Shown here: piece by piece, positions 18,226-27,564 of the stretch
Layout: each line of letters begins with the position of its first letter
Position numbering within the stretch: the stretch's first letter is position 1
Made by a program: the position numbers and the translations under genes
Origin: Nanobdellota archaeon
GTDB lineage: Archaea; Nanobdellota; Nanobdellia; Pacearchaeales; GW2011-AR1
DNA length: 64,000 nucleotides
Direction: 5' to 3'
Assembly (NCBI GenBank): GCA_023397215.1
Contig: JAEWUG010000032.1
Location: 8,437 to 72,436 of the forward strand
The notes under the pieces: model-generated
The model's input: only the letters and a program-made list of their open reading frames with translations
Told to the model about the DNA's origin: nothing
The model's database searches: none

Positions 18226-18768
18226 TTATGCAAGTGGACAAGCAGATAAAGTAATTGTCTTTGTTGTATCTCCACAACTTGATTTCTTATCATTTCTCAT
18301 TGTTAAAACAGTTAATGAAAAATCGATTGAATCACCTATAATTTGATTTCCAGGATTTACAAATGTTTCTGTAAGAGAAATTGTTTTAGTTCCTCCTAAA
18401 GAAGGCAAATTTGCAGAATCAGTTATTTCTCCAGAGAATGATTCTTCATATTCTGTACTAAAACCACCTTGAATTGTTTTAAAATTAGTAGCATAACTTA
18501 ATCCATAAAAATTAAAATCTTTTCCACCTAATTTTGTAGGAATATTCAATGTAACAGTATTACCTGTTAAAGAATAACAAGCATTTTCATTTTCAAGAAT
18601 TTGAAATTGCTCAGCAGCATAGATACAATCAGTGAAAGATTCTGCTTGACCTAAGTTATCTTGAACCATTGGAACAACTACTGTCCAAACAATAGTTACT
18701 GTTGCAATTGTAATCAAGATAAGTAAAACAGTTGCAATAATTGCAGAAACACCTTTTTTATTAAACAT
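18226..18768 (-). CDS. Major-type archaeal pilin/archaellin-like protein
   Basis: 180 residues from the ATG at 18768. The N terminus MFNKKGVSAIIATVLLILIT is a textbook class III signal (KKG cut before VSA). A beta-rich domain follows with cysteines near DCIYAAEQF, NACYSL and the end (SSCGDT and LSACPLA). A longer start at 18810 is unlikely: the TATA element at about 18813-18822 puts the transcription start downstream of it, and a strong AAAGGAGG lies seven bases before 18768. A strong ribosome site and own terminator suggest high expression as the main fibre subunit. Confidence 0.85.
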   Translation of the reverse strand: MFNKKGVSAIIATVLLILITIATVTIVWTVVVPMVQDNLGQAESFTDCIYAAEQFQILENENACYSLTGNTVTLNIPTKLGGKDFNFYGLSYATNFKTIQGGFSTEYEESFSGEITDSANLPSLGGTKTISLTETFVNPGNQIIGDSIDFSLTVLTMRNDKKSSCGDTTKTITLSACPLA

Positions 18769-18775
18769 TGTTAAA

Positions 18776-18783
18776 CCTCCTTT
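18776..18783 (-). promoter_or_regulatory. Strong Shine-Dalgarno of the pilin gene
   Basis: AAAGGAGG on the minus strand lies seven bases before the ATG at 18768 and fixes that start. Ribosome sites this strong are rare in the window, where most genes are leaderless. Confidence 0.8.
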
Positions 18784-18909
18784 CACCTTTTTTACTTTTA
18801 TTTGATTCATAACGATATTTAAATGATTTTAATAGTTATAAATGTTTCGACAATAAAGTATAATAAAATTTTAGTTAATTTTATAATATCATTTTTCTTA
18901 AAGAAAGTT

Positions 18910-19635
18910 ATGAATCAAAAAGAACAAGTGATAAGATTAGATAATGTAAAAAAATATTATTATCTTGGACAAAATGTTGTAAAAGCATTGGATGGAATAA
19001 ATGTTTCAGTTAATCTTGGTGACTTTGTTGCAATAATGGGCCCATCTGGATCAGGGAAATCTACTGCAATGAATATGATTGGTTCTTTAGATAAACCTAG
19101 TGGTGGAAGAATTTATTTAGATGGTAAAGATATCAATTCATTTGAAGAAAGTAAGCTTGCTCAGTTAAGAGGGAAGAAAATAGGTTTTATATTTCAACAA
19201 TTTAATTTAATCCCTAATTTAACAGCTTTAGAAAATGTAGCATTACCCTTATTATTCCAAGGGATAGATGAAATTACTCGTATCAAAAAAGCTAAACAAT
19301 TATTAGAAATGATGGAATTAAAAGATAGATTAAATCACTATCCAAACCAACTTTCAGGAGGTCAACAACAAAGAGTTGCTATTGCTCGTTCACTTGCAAA
19401 TGAACCAGAAGTAATTTTAGCAGACGAGCCTACAGGAAATTTAGATACTAAAACAGGTGAAATTGTAATGGAATTTTTAGAAAAAATGCATAAAAAAGGT
19501 AAAACAATTATTATTGTAACTCATGATCCTGAACTTGCACTTGAATATGCAAATAAAATTTATTGGATTAAAGATGGTAAAGTTGAAAAGATTACAAAAA
19601 AACAAAACAATAAATGGCTAACAATAAAAGAGTAA
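18910..19635 (+). CDS. ABC transporter ATP-binding protein (LolD/MacB type)
   Basis: 241-residue nucleotide-binding subunit. Walker A MGPSGSGKST, Q-loop IFQQFNL, signature LSGGQQQRVAIAR, Walker B VILADEPTGNLD and the His switch THDPE are all present. The ATG at 18910 begins MNQKEQVIRLDNV, the normal family start; the frame continues upstream to 18823 but without homology. It is followed after three bases by two FtsX-like permeases. The complete transporter probably moves lipoproteins or peptides out of, rather than into, the cell. Confidence 0.93.
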   Translation: MNQKEQVIRLDNVKKYYYLGQNVVKALDGINVSVNLGDFVAIMGPSGSGKSTAMNMIGSLDKPSGGRIYLDGKDINSFEESKLAQLRGKKIGFIFQQFNLIPNLTALENVALPLLFQGIDEITRIKKAKQLLEMMELKDRLNHYPNQLSGGQQQRVAIARSLANEPEVILADEPTGNLDTKTGEIVMEFLEKMHKKGKTIIIVTHDPELALEYANKIYWIKDGKVEKITKKQNNKWLTIKE

Positions 19636-19638
19636 AAT

Positions 19639-20850
19639 ATGAAAGATTATTTTTTATTAAGTTTTAGAAATCTAAAAAGAAGGGGTTTACGTAGTTGGTT
19701 AACAGTTATTGGAATTTTTATTGGGATTGCAGCAGTAGTTGCCTTAATTAGTTTAGGTCAAGCATTACAATTAGCAATTTCTTCACAATTTACAAGTTTA
19801 GAACCGGATAAAATTCAATTGAAAAATGCAGATAATGGTATGGCTCCTCCAGGTTCTACTGCTGCAAAATCATTAACTCAAGATGAAATAGATTTGATTT
19901 CAAATATAAAATATATTAATGCTATTTATGGAACTTATCTTCGTCCTGTAACATTAAATTATAATGATAAATCTCAATTTACTTTTGTTCAATCTCTTCC
20001 GAGTAATAATGAATACTTAGAATTGATTTATAGAAAATATAATAAACCAGAACAAGGAAATTTTCTTTTATCTTATAATAATCATAGAATATTATTAGGA
20101 AACTCTTTTTTAACAAATAATATCTTCGGTAAAGAAATAAAAGTAGGAGACAATCTTAAGATAAATAATAAAGAATTTAGAGTTGTTGGATTTTTAGAAG
20201 AAACAGGTTCGTTTACAATTAATCAGGCTGTTTATTTGTTAGATGTTGATTTAGAAGATTTATTAAATTTAAAACAGAATTATGATTTAATTGAAATATA
20301 TGTTGAAGATCAAAAATATATTGATGAAGTATCAAATCAAATTAAAGAAATAATCAGAAAAGAAAGAAAAGAAGAGGTTGGAGATGAATCTTTTTCAATA
20401 GATACTCCTGGTTCCACATTAAGTAATATTAATACAGTTTTAATTATGGTCAATGCAGTAGTAATTGCTATTGCTTCTATTGCATTATTAATTGGAGGTA
20501 TAGGAGTTGCAAATACAATGTTTACTTCAATTGTTGAAAGAAAAAAAGAAATTGGGATTATGAAAGCAATCGGTGCAAAAAATAAAGATATAATGAAGAT
20601 TTTTTTGATTGAATCAGGTTTATTAGGATTTTTTGGTGGACTTGCAGGAGCATTATTTGGTTTAACAATAGCTTATTTAGTTTCAAGCATCGCAAGACAA
20701 ATCATTGGAGGAGAATTATTCAAAGTTACTTTATCTTGGCCATTATTAATTGGAGCTTCTTTATTCTCATTTATAATCGGTTTAATTGCAGGTTATATTC
20801 CTGCAAGGCAAGCATCTAAATTAAATCCAGTACAAGCATTAAGAGGCTAA
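19639..20850 (+). CDS. MacB/FtsX-family ABC permease
   Basis: 403 residues with the MacB topology: helix 1 near LRSWLTVIGIFIGIAAVVAL, a large extracellular domain of about 220 residues, then three helices including the conserved segment VERKKEIGIMKAIGAKNKDI. The end IPARQASKLNPVQALRG is the family signature. It lies between the ATPase and a second permease with one-base spacing, so the pair probably forms a heterodimeric mechanotransmitting exporter. Confidence 0.9.
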   Translation: MKDYFLLSFRNLKRRGLRSWLTVIGIFIGIAAVVALISLGQALQLAISSQFTSLEPDKIQLKNADNGMAPPGSTAAKSLTQDEIDLISNIKYINAIYGTYLRPVTLNYNDKSQFTFVQSLPSNNEYLELIYRKYNKPEQGNFLLSYNNHRILLGNSFLTNNIFGKEIKVGDNLKINNKEFRVVGFLEETGSFTINQAVYLLDVDLEDLLNLKQNYDLIEIYVEDQKYIDEVSNQIKEIIRKERKEEVGDESFSIDTPGSTLSNINTVLIMVNAVVIAIASIALLIGGIGVANTMFTSIVERKKEIGIMKAIGAKNKDIMKIFLIESGLLGFFGGLAGALFGLTIAYLVSSIARQIIGGELFKVTLSWPLLIGASLFSFIIGLIAGYIPARQASKLNPVQALRG

Positions 20851-20851
20851 A

Positions 20852-22060
20852 ATGGTAAATAAAGAGTTTTTAAAATTAGCAAGTGCAAATTTAAGAAAAA
20901 GGAAATTAAGAAGTGGATTAACTCTTTTAGGGATAATTATTTCTGTAATTGTTATTTTTCTTCTTATTAGTTTATCTTTAGGATTACAACAAGGAATTGA
21001 AAATTTATTTAATCAAATGGGTCGAGATAAATTCTTTATTTATCCTATGGGTATCCCTGGTATTGCAAGTTCTTCTGATTTAACACTTAAAGATATTAAT
21101 ATTATTAACAAAGTTTCTGGAGTTGAAGAAACATTTTATGCAACAATGGATACTACAGAAATAACTTTTAAAAATGAAAAAAGATATTTACAAACATTAG
21201 GTATTGTAGACGAAGATAATAAGGTTATTGATTTAACCTTTGATAGTTTTACATTAGAATTAAAAGAAGGATATTTTTTAAAACCACAAGAGAATAGAAA
21301 AGTAGTATTAGGTTTTAAAATCCCTTTTATCTTTGAAGAAATTAAAATTGGAGATTCTATCTTAATAAATAATCAAAGATTTCAAATAATTGGAATTTTA
21401 GAATCATTAGGCAATGATATTGATGACTCTTCGATTTATATAAGTTATTCTGATTCCAAAAATTTATTTAATAATACAAAAGATAAAATTGACTTTGTAG
21501 GAATAAAAATAAAAGATATTAATAATATGAATTTGACAGTAGAAGAAACTAAAGATAAATTAGATAAATATAGGAATGTTACAGAAGACACAAGAGATTA
21601 TATTATTCAAACTCCTGAAGATATTTTAAATATTTTTAATTCTATTTTATCAATTATTACAATTTTTTTAATTGGAATTGGGAGTATTAGTGTTTTAGTA
21701 GGTGCTGTTGGAATTGCTAACACAATGTATACTTCTGTTCTTGAAAGAACAAGAGAAATTGGTGTAATGAAAGCAATCGGTGCAACTAATTTTTCAATTA
21801 CTAAAATCTTTTTATTTGAATCAGTTTTATTAGGTTTAATCGGTGGAATAATTGGAATGTTTATTGGTTTTTTATTTGCAGAATTAATTGGGTATTTAGT
21901 TTTAAATCTAGCAAATATTTCATATTTAAAACCAATATATCCTTTATACTTAATAATAGGAGTTTTAATATTTAGTATTTTAATTGGAATTATAAGCGGA
22001 TTTTTACCTTCAAAAAATGCTTCAAAAACAAATATTGTAAATGCATTAAGATATGAGTAA
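20852..22060 (+). CDS. MacB/FtsX-family ABC permease (second subunit)
   Basis: 402 residues with the same topology as the preceding gene: helix 1 LRSGLTLLGIIISVIVIFLL, extracellular domain and three C-terminal helices. The conserved coupling segment reads LERTREIGVMKAIGATNFSI and the end is LPSKNASKTNIVNALRYE. The two permeases are clearly paralogous but diverged in the outer domain, consistent with heterodimer formation. The stop is directly adjacent to the convergent thermosome stop. Confidence 0.9.
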   Translation: MVNKEFLKLASANLRKRKLRSGLTLLGIIISVIVIFLLISLSLGLQQGIENLFNQMGRDKFFIYPMGIPGIASSSDLTLKDINIINKVSGVEETFYATMDTTEITFKNEKRYLQTLGIVDEDNKVIDLTFDSFTLELKEGYFLKPQENRKVVLGFKIPFIFEEIKIGDSILINNQRFQIIGILESLGNDIDDSSIYISYSDSKNLFNNTKDKIDFVGIKIKDINNMNLTVEETKDKLDKYRNVTEDTRDYIIQTPEDILNIFNSILSIITIFLIGIGSISVLVGAVGIANTMYTSVLERTREIGVMKAIGATNFSITKIFLFESVLLGLIGGIIGMFIGFLFAELIGYLVLNLANISYLKPIYPLYLIIGVLIFSILIGIISGFLPSKNASKTNIVNALRYE

Positions 22061-23650
22061 TTAATCGTAATCTAACATAGAATTTGGATTATTCAAATTA
22101 TTTCCTTTTCTTTTTTTTGCAGCAATTAAATCATCAATTCTAAGTATCATTATTGCTACTTCACTTGCAGAACCAATTGCTTGAGTTTTAACTTTTAAAG
22201 GTTCAATAATTCCTTGTTTTAACATATCTTCAATTTTATTATTAAAAAGATTTAAACCAAAATTAGGATTATTAGATTCATGAGCAACTTTTAATTCTGT
22301 TAGAATGTCTATAGGATCTAGTCCTGCATTTTCTGCTAATGTAATTGGAATAAACTCTAGACTCTCAGCAAAAATTTCTACTGCTAATTGTTCTCTACCA
22401 TTTAAAGTTTTTGCAAATTCTTTTAATCTACGTGATAGTTCTATTTCAATTGCTCCTCCTCCTGCAACAACTTTTGAATCTTTTAAAATGGAAGCAACAT
22501 CACCTAATGCATCTTCAATAGCTCTTTGTATTTCATCTAAAATATGATCACTACTTCCCTTAATTAAAATTGTCAAATTTTGTGGATTTTCACAGCCTAT
22601 GATATAAGTAAATTCGTCGTCATTAATTCTCTTCTCAAATACTTTTTGAGCAGAACCAAGACTTTCTAAATCTAAATCTTCTAATCTTGCAACAATTTTT
22701 GCATTTGTAGCTTTTGAAACAGCTTGCATATCTGATTTAGGAACTCTTCTTATTGCATAAATTCCTGCTTTTGCTAAATAAAATTGAACTGATTCGTCAA
22801 TTCCTTTTTGACAAAGAATTAAATTAGCCCCAGTCTTTTTTATTTTTTCAACTTTATTTTTTAAAATAATATCTTCTTGGGAAATAAAACTTTGTAATTG
22901 TTCTGGAGAAGCAATTGAAATTTTACTTGTATTTTCTAAGGATCTTAATTCTAAGGCTTCTTCAATTAAAGCAACTTTAACATTTTGAATTTCTTTAGGC
23001 ATATCCATTGAAACTCTTCCTTTATCTAAAATTATCCCTTGAATTAATTCTGTTTCTTCTATTGATTCTCCTTTTTGTTTTTCTATTCTAATATTTTTTA
23101 TATCAAAATCTTTTCCTTGGTTTAATAAGGTGATTGCTTGGAGAATAATAGATGAAAATTTTTCTTTTAAATATTCAGCACTTTTTCCAGTCATTGCAGT
23201 CTTTGCAACTTGTATTAATTCTTCTTCTGTACTAATATCTATTGTTAAACTTTCTAAAATTTCAATTGCTTTTTTTTGGGCGAGCCTGTAACCTTGAGTG
23301 ATAATTGTAGGATGTATTTTAAGGTCTAATAATTTCTCTGCATTTTCTAATAATTTACCTGCGATCATTACTACTGTTGTTGTACCATCTCCAACTTCTT
23401 TTTCTTGAGTTTTAGAAACTTCAACTAACATTTTTGCAGCAGGATGTTCTATTTCCATTTCTTCTAAAATTGTCACACCATCATTTGTTATTGTAATGTT
23501 CCCTGCATTATCTAACAACATTTTATCCATTCCCTTTGGTCCTAAAGTTGTTTTTAATGTTTCTGCTAAGATTTTTGCTGCTAATATATTATTCCTTTGT
23601 GTATTTCTTTTAGAAACTCCTTGTAAAGATTCATCATTTTCTTCCATCAT
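22061..23650 (-). CDS. ths: Thermosome subunit (group II chaperonin)
   Basis: 529-residue archaeal chaperonin subunit. Motifs include [42 protein letters not shown] (ATP site) and [14 protein letters not shown]. Unlike many thermosomes, the C terminus ends NPNSMLDYD without a Gly/Met-rich tail. The organism thus has both thermosome and DnaK systems. The promoter region (23651-23751) contains no copy of the TTGTTGA half-site seen at the grpE operator, so the two chaperone systems seem to be regulated separately. Confidence 0.97.
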   Translation of the reverse strand: MMEENDESLQGVSKRNTQRNNILAAKILAETLKTTLGPKGMDKMLLDNAGNITITNDGVTILEEMEIEHPAAKMLVEVSKTQEKEVGDGTTTVVMIAGKLLENAEKLLDLKIHPTIITQGYRLAQKKAIEILESLTIDISTEEELIQVAKTAMTGKSAEYLKEKFSSIILQAITLLNQGKDFDIKNIRIEKQKGESIEETELIQGIILDKGRVSMDMPKEIQNVKVALIEEALELRSLENTSKISIASPEQLQSFISQEDIILKNKVEKIKKTGANLILCQKGIDESVQFYLAKAGIYAIRRVPKSDMQAVSKATNAKIVARLEDLDLESLGSAQKVFEKRINDDEFTYIIGCENPQNLTILIKGSSDHILDEIQRAIEDALGDVASILKDSKVVAGGGAIEIELSRRLKEFAKTLNGREQLAVEIFAESLEFIPITLAENAGLDPIDILTELKVAHESNNPNFGLNLFNNKIEDMLKQGIIEPLKVKTQAIGSASEVAIMILRIDDLIAAKKRKGNNLNNPNSMLDYD

Positions 23651-23751
23651 TATTAAAATAAGTAATTTTATCTTTTAAGAATTTATACACTCTAGAGATA
23701 TAATCTATTATTAAAAGTAATATTTATAAATACTTTAATTATTTTTAATAT

Positions 23752-24459
23752 ATGATTATTCAAAATATATTTGAGGGTGATTTTAATGATGAAGTGCATA
23801 ATGATTTTATAAAATTTTCAAGAGGAGAATTTAAAGATAGATATTTAATTGAAGCAAAAAAACAAACAAATAAATGGTCTATAAAAACTAGTTTTGAGTT
23901 TACAAATTCTTTTGTTAAATCTTGTTTAGAAAAAGAGAAGAACACTTTTAAAGTTACAGGTATTATTTCAACAACATTAGATATTAAAGATGATATCCCC
24001 TTTGAAATATCTAAAGTAAGTCAATTTCAAGGAGTTAAAAAATATATTATAAATACAGAAGTTAAATCTGAAGAAATATTAAATTTAATAAAAAAGTATC
24101 CAAGAGTTTTTTTTGCATTAAGTTTTAAAGGAAAAGACTTTGAATTAAAAGTAAAAGCTAAACCTCCAAAAAGTGGCTCTTCAAATAAAAAAGATGATGA
24201 AGAAACTAAAGCTGATTTTTGTACATTAAAAACAGATGATAAAGATTTATTAAATCAAATTTTTTTTGATGTAGGTTTAAATTGGAAAGAAGCTAAAATA
24301 AATCATACAATTAAAGTAGAAAACATTATTTATCCAAATGATATGGATAAGTTAAAACCTGCACAAGTAAGAGAATTATCTAAAAGAGAAGGAATTCTAA
24401 TAAGAAATATTACTTTAGATGATAAAAAACAAGTAAAAGAAGCAAAGTTTATTGCTTAA
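23752..24459 (+). CDS. Hypothetical 235-residue protein
   Basis: Soluble, lysine-rich protein of two mixed alpha/beta halves joined by a low-complexity segment (PPKSGSSNKKDDEETKAD at about 140-158). No signal, membrane segment or catalytic motif is seen, and I do not recognise the family. The C-terminal segment KLKPAQVRELSKREGILIRN might bind nucleic acid. A TATA element (tttataaata, about 23721-23730) lies about 26 bases before the ATG. It is convergent with valS. Confidence 0.6.
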   Translation: MIIQNIFEGDFNDEVHNDFIKFSRGEFKDRYLIEAKKQTNKWSIKTSFEFTNSFVKSCLEKEKNTFKVTGIISTTLDIKDDIPFEISKVSQFQGVKKYIINTEVKSEEILNLIKKYPRVFFALSFKGKDFELKVKAKPPKSGSSNKKDDEETKADFCTLKTDDKDLLNQIFFDVGLNWKEAKINHTIKVENIIYPNDMDKLKPAQVRELSKREGILIRNITLDDKKQVKEAKFIA

Positions 24460-24461
24460 AA

Positions 24462-26855
24462 TTATTCTAAGAACTCTATTTTAAAATCACCTTCTAAAAT
24501 TTCTCGAGCATTACTTACATTTTTGAAATCATCTAACATTCCATTTAAAAGTTCTAATTTTTCTGATGGTAAATACAGTTTAATTTCTGTTTTCATTGAT
24601 TTTTGAGCATCACTTTTATTTTGTCTTACTTCTTTTAAAATATCTAAAAATGCATCATAAATTTTTAAGTCTGTTTCATCACTTTCTATTTGAGAAGGCC
24701 ATGATGTCAAATGAATTGATTTAATCTTTTCATTTAAAATAAAATATTTTTGATATAATTCTTCTGTAATAAAAGGAATAATTGGTGCAAACATCTTTAA
24801 TATATTTAATAAAGCTTTATACAAAACATATTTAGCAGATTCTTTTTCTGAATCATTTCCATTATAAATCCTTTTTTTAATAATTTCTAAATAATTATCA
24901 CAAAAATCTTTAAAGAAAAATTGTTCAGTTTCATATTTTGCTTTTGAATATTCATATAACTCAAAATAATTTGTAGTATTTTGAATTGTTTGATTTAATT
25001 TTTTTAAGAATAAATTATCAAATTTCTTTAATTCCTTAGGTTTGATAGGAGAATAATTTTCTAAATTTAAAAAAACAAAATTTGTTGCATTTATTATTTT
25101 TGTAATTAATTTTTTACCAGATTTTAATTCATTTTCTGGGAAGCTTAAATCTTCACCAGGTTTTGAATAAGAAGATAAATATCTTAAAACATCAGAACCC
25201 CATTCATTAATTACTTCTTGAGGAGAAATACCATTTCCTAGAGATTTAGACATCTTTTTTCCATCTGAACTTAACATCCAACCATTAATGAATAATTCTT
25301 CCCAAGGTTTTTGATTATAATGAAGATATGATTTTAAAATAGTATTAAAATCCCAAAATGTGATTATATCATGACCATTTCTTCTTATATTTAATGGTTT
25401 ATCTTTGATTTTATTATAAATTTTAGTTTCTTTCAAAATATCTTTAATTATTGTAGGTGTTAAAGATGAAGTTGCCCATGTATTCATAATGTCTGTTTCA
25501 GGAATAAACTCTTCACAACCACAATTAGGACATTTTTTTAATGAAGGCTTTGATTCTAAAGGGTCTATTGGTAAATCTTCTTTTCTGGCTAGAATAACCT
25601 CATCACAATTTTTACAATACCATACTGGAAAAGGAATTCCAAAAGGAATTTGCCTTGAAATACACCAATCCCACTTTAATCCATTAACCCAATTATTATA
25701 TCTTGTTTTCATAAAATCAGGATACCATTTTATTTCGTCGCCCCATTTCAACATTTCTTCTTTTAAATCTAAATATTTAACAAACCATTGCTTTGTAGTT
25801 ATAAATTCAACAGGAGTATGACATCTTTCACAAACATTTACAACTTGAAAAATTTTTTCTTGTTTAATTAAAAGATTTTCTTTTTTTAAATCTTCAATAA
25901 TCTTTTTTCTAGCTTCTGTGATTTCAAGGCCCTTATAATTCTCACAAATTTCACTCATTGTTCCATCTAAATTTAAAGCATTTTTAATCTCTAAATCATA
26001 TTGTTTTTGCCATTCCATATCTGTTTGATCTCCAAAAGTACAGCACATAACAATTCCAGAACCTTTGTTTGGGTCTGCTTTCTCATCAGATAAAATAGGA
26101 ACTTCAAAATTAAATAAAGGGACTTTAGCTTTTTTACCAACTAATTCTTTTGCTCTTACATCTTTTGGATTGATAAATAAACATACACATGCAGGTAATA
26201 ATTCTGGACGAGTTGTAGAAATAATTATATCTTTAGTTTTTACTTTAAAAATAATATCATTAAATAAAGTCTCTTTTTCAAAATCAACTAATTCTACTTG
26301 AGCTATTGTTGTTTGACAATTAACACACCAAAGAGATGGAGATTTTGTTCTATATTCTCTTCCTTTATTATATAAGTCAATAAAACTCTCTTGAGAAATC
26401 CTTCTAGAACGATCATCTATTGTTGAATAAAATAAATCTAAATCAGCAGACATTCCAGACCTTTGATAGTCTTTAATAAATGAAGGAACATATTCTTCTT
26501 GGATTGTTTTATGACATAAATTAATAAAATCTTCTCTAGACATATTCTTTGCTTTGATATTTTTTTCTTTTTCAATTAATTTTAATGTTGGGAGTCCATT
26601 GTTATCTGTTCCAAAAGGATTCAATACATTAAAACCTCTCATTCTTTTATATCGAGCAATAAAATCTTGTTGAGAATCACCAAAAAAATGTCCCATATGC
26701 AATTTTCCAGAAACTGTTGGAGGAGGTGTATCAATTGAAAAAATAGGTTTTTCTGAATTAAAATCAAATTTGTAAATTTTCTCTTTATTCCAATATTCTA
26801 ACCACTTATTCTCTACTTCATTGAAATCATAAATTTCTTTTTTTTCTTTTTTCAT
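24462..26855 (-). CDS. valS: Valyl-tRNA synthetase
   Basis: Class I synthetase of 797 residues, shorter than most archaeal ValRS. The HIGH motif is present as KLHMGHFFG after PPPTVSG, and the KMSKS motif as KKMSKSLGNG. The editing domain lies between, with GSGIVMCCTFGDQTD. Four CxxC pairs (CVNC, CERC, CKNC and CPNC) show zinc-binding insertions. The anticodon domain follows with SWPSQIE. The C-terminal coiled coil typical of bacterial forms is reduced. Confidence 0.95.
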   Translation of the reverse strand: MKKEKKEIYDFNEVENKWLEYWNKEKIYKFDFNSEKPIFSIDTPPPTVSGKLHMGHFFGDSQQDFIARYKRMRGFNVLNPFGTDNNGLPTLKLIEKEKNIKAKNMSREDFINLCHKTIQEEYVPSFIKDYQRSGMSADLDLFYSTIDDRSRRISQESFIDLYNKGREYRTKSPSLWCVNCQTTIAQVELVDFEKETLFNDIIFKVKTKDIIISTTRPELLPACVCLFINPKDVRAKELVGKKAKVPLFNFEVPILSDEKADPNKGSGIVMCCTFGDQTDMEWQKQYDLEIKNALNLDGTMSEICENYKGLEITEARKKIIEDLKKENLLIKQEKIFQVVNVCERCHTPVEFITTKQWFVKYLDLKEEMLKWGDEIKWYPDFMKTRYNNWVNGLKWDWCISRQIPFGIPFPVWYCKNCDEVILARKEDLPIDPLESKPSLKKCPNCGCEEFIPETDIMNTWATSSLTPTIIKDILKETKIYNKIKDKPLNIRRNGHDIITFWDFNTILKSYLHYNQKPWEELFINGWMLSSDGKKMSKSLGNGISPQEVINEWGSDVLRYLSSYSKPGEDLSFPENELKSGKKLITKIINATNFVFLNLENYSPIKPKELKKFDNLFLKKLNQTIQNTTNYFELYEYSKAKYETEQFFFKDFCDNYLEIIKKRIYNGNDSEKESAKYVLYKALLNILKMFAPIIPFITEELYQKYFILNEKIKSIHLTSWPSQIESDETDLKIYDAFLDILKEVRQNKSDAQKSMKTEIKLYLPSEKLELLNGMLDDFKNVSNAREILEGDFKIEFLE

Positions 26856-26936
26856 ATAATAAAATATAAATTACTCTTTAAAAAATTGTTGATATTATTT
26901 AATTAAATTTATTAATGAAAAATAATCCTTTAATTT

Positions 26937-27518
26937 ATGAAAAAAGTACTTATTGCAAGTGATATACATAATGATAAAAGGGTTATTGAACATTTATTAA
27001 ATCTATCAAATAAACATAAAATTGATTTAATTATTTTAGCAGGAGATATTGCTACATATGATTCTTTTAATCCAGAGTTAATTAAACCTTTAATAGAAAA
27101 TTACAAAGTTTTGTTTATCCCTGGAAATTGTGACTTTGACGAAGATTTAAAGAAATTTGATAAAAAAGCAATAAATATTGACAAAGAAATTTATTTTTTA
27201 GAAGATATTGCAATTATTGGGATTGGATGTAAAAATTGGAAATTAAAATTAACTAAAAAAGATTTTAATGAATTAGATTTAAAATTTAAAGAAATTAAAC
27301 CAAAAAAAACAATTTTAATTTCTCATTTACATATTAAAGACACAATTGCAGAATTTTCAGGAATTCAAGGAGATGATTATTTAAAAAAAATAATATTAAA
27401 TCATCAACCGATGATTGCATTTTGTGGACATGTTCATGAAGCAGAAGGAATGATTGATAAAATAGAAAAAACAAAAATTATTCAAGTAGGAAAAAAAGGA
27501 TTAATAATTGAAATATAA
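26937..27518 (+). CDS. Calcineurin-like metallophosphoesterase
   Basis: 193-residue phosphoesterase. The five metal-site motifs are in order: ASDIHND, LAGDIA, PGNCD, ISHLH and CGHVHE. This is the MJ0936/YfcE-like single-domain type that hydrolyses phosphodiesters in vitro. The natural substrate cannot be told from sequence. It is followed after 46 bases by topoisomerase I and may be cotranscribed. Confidence 0.88.
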   Translation: MKKVLIASDIHNDKRVIEHLLNLSNKHKIDLIILAGDIATYDSFNPELIKPLIENYKVLFIPGNCDFDEDLKKFDKKAINIDKEIYFLEDIAIIGIGCKNWKLKLTKKDFNELDLKFKEIKPKKTILISHLHIKDTIAEFSGIQGDDYLKKIILNHQPMIAFCGHVHEAEGMIDKIEKTKIIQVGKKGLIIEI

Positions 27519-27564
27519 TTTATTAAACAAAAAGTAATTAAAAGCTTATTATTTTGAGTTAAAC

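Noticed and set aside
18823..18909. Upstream extension of the ABC ATPase gene
   Set aside because: The 29 extra residues have no ABC homology; the ATG at 18910 begins at the normal family start.
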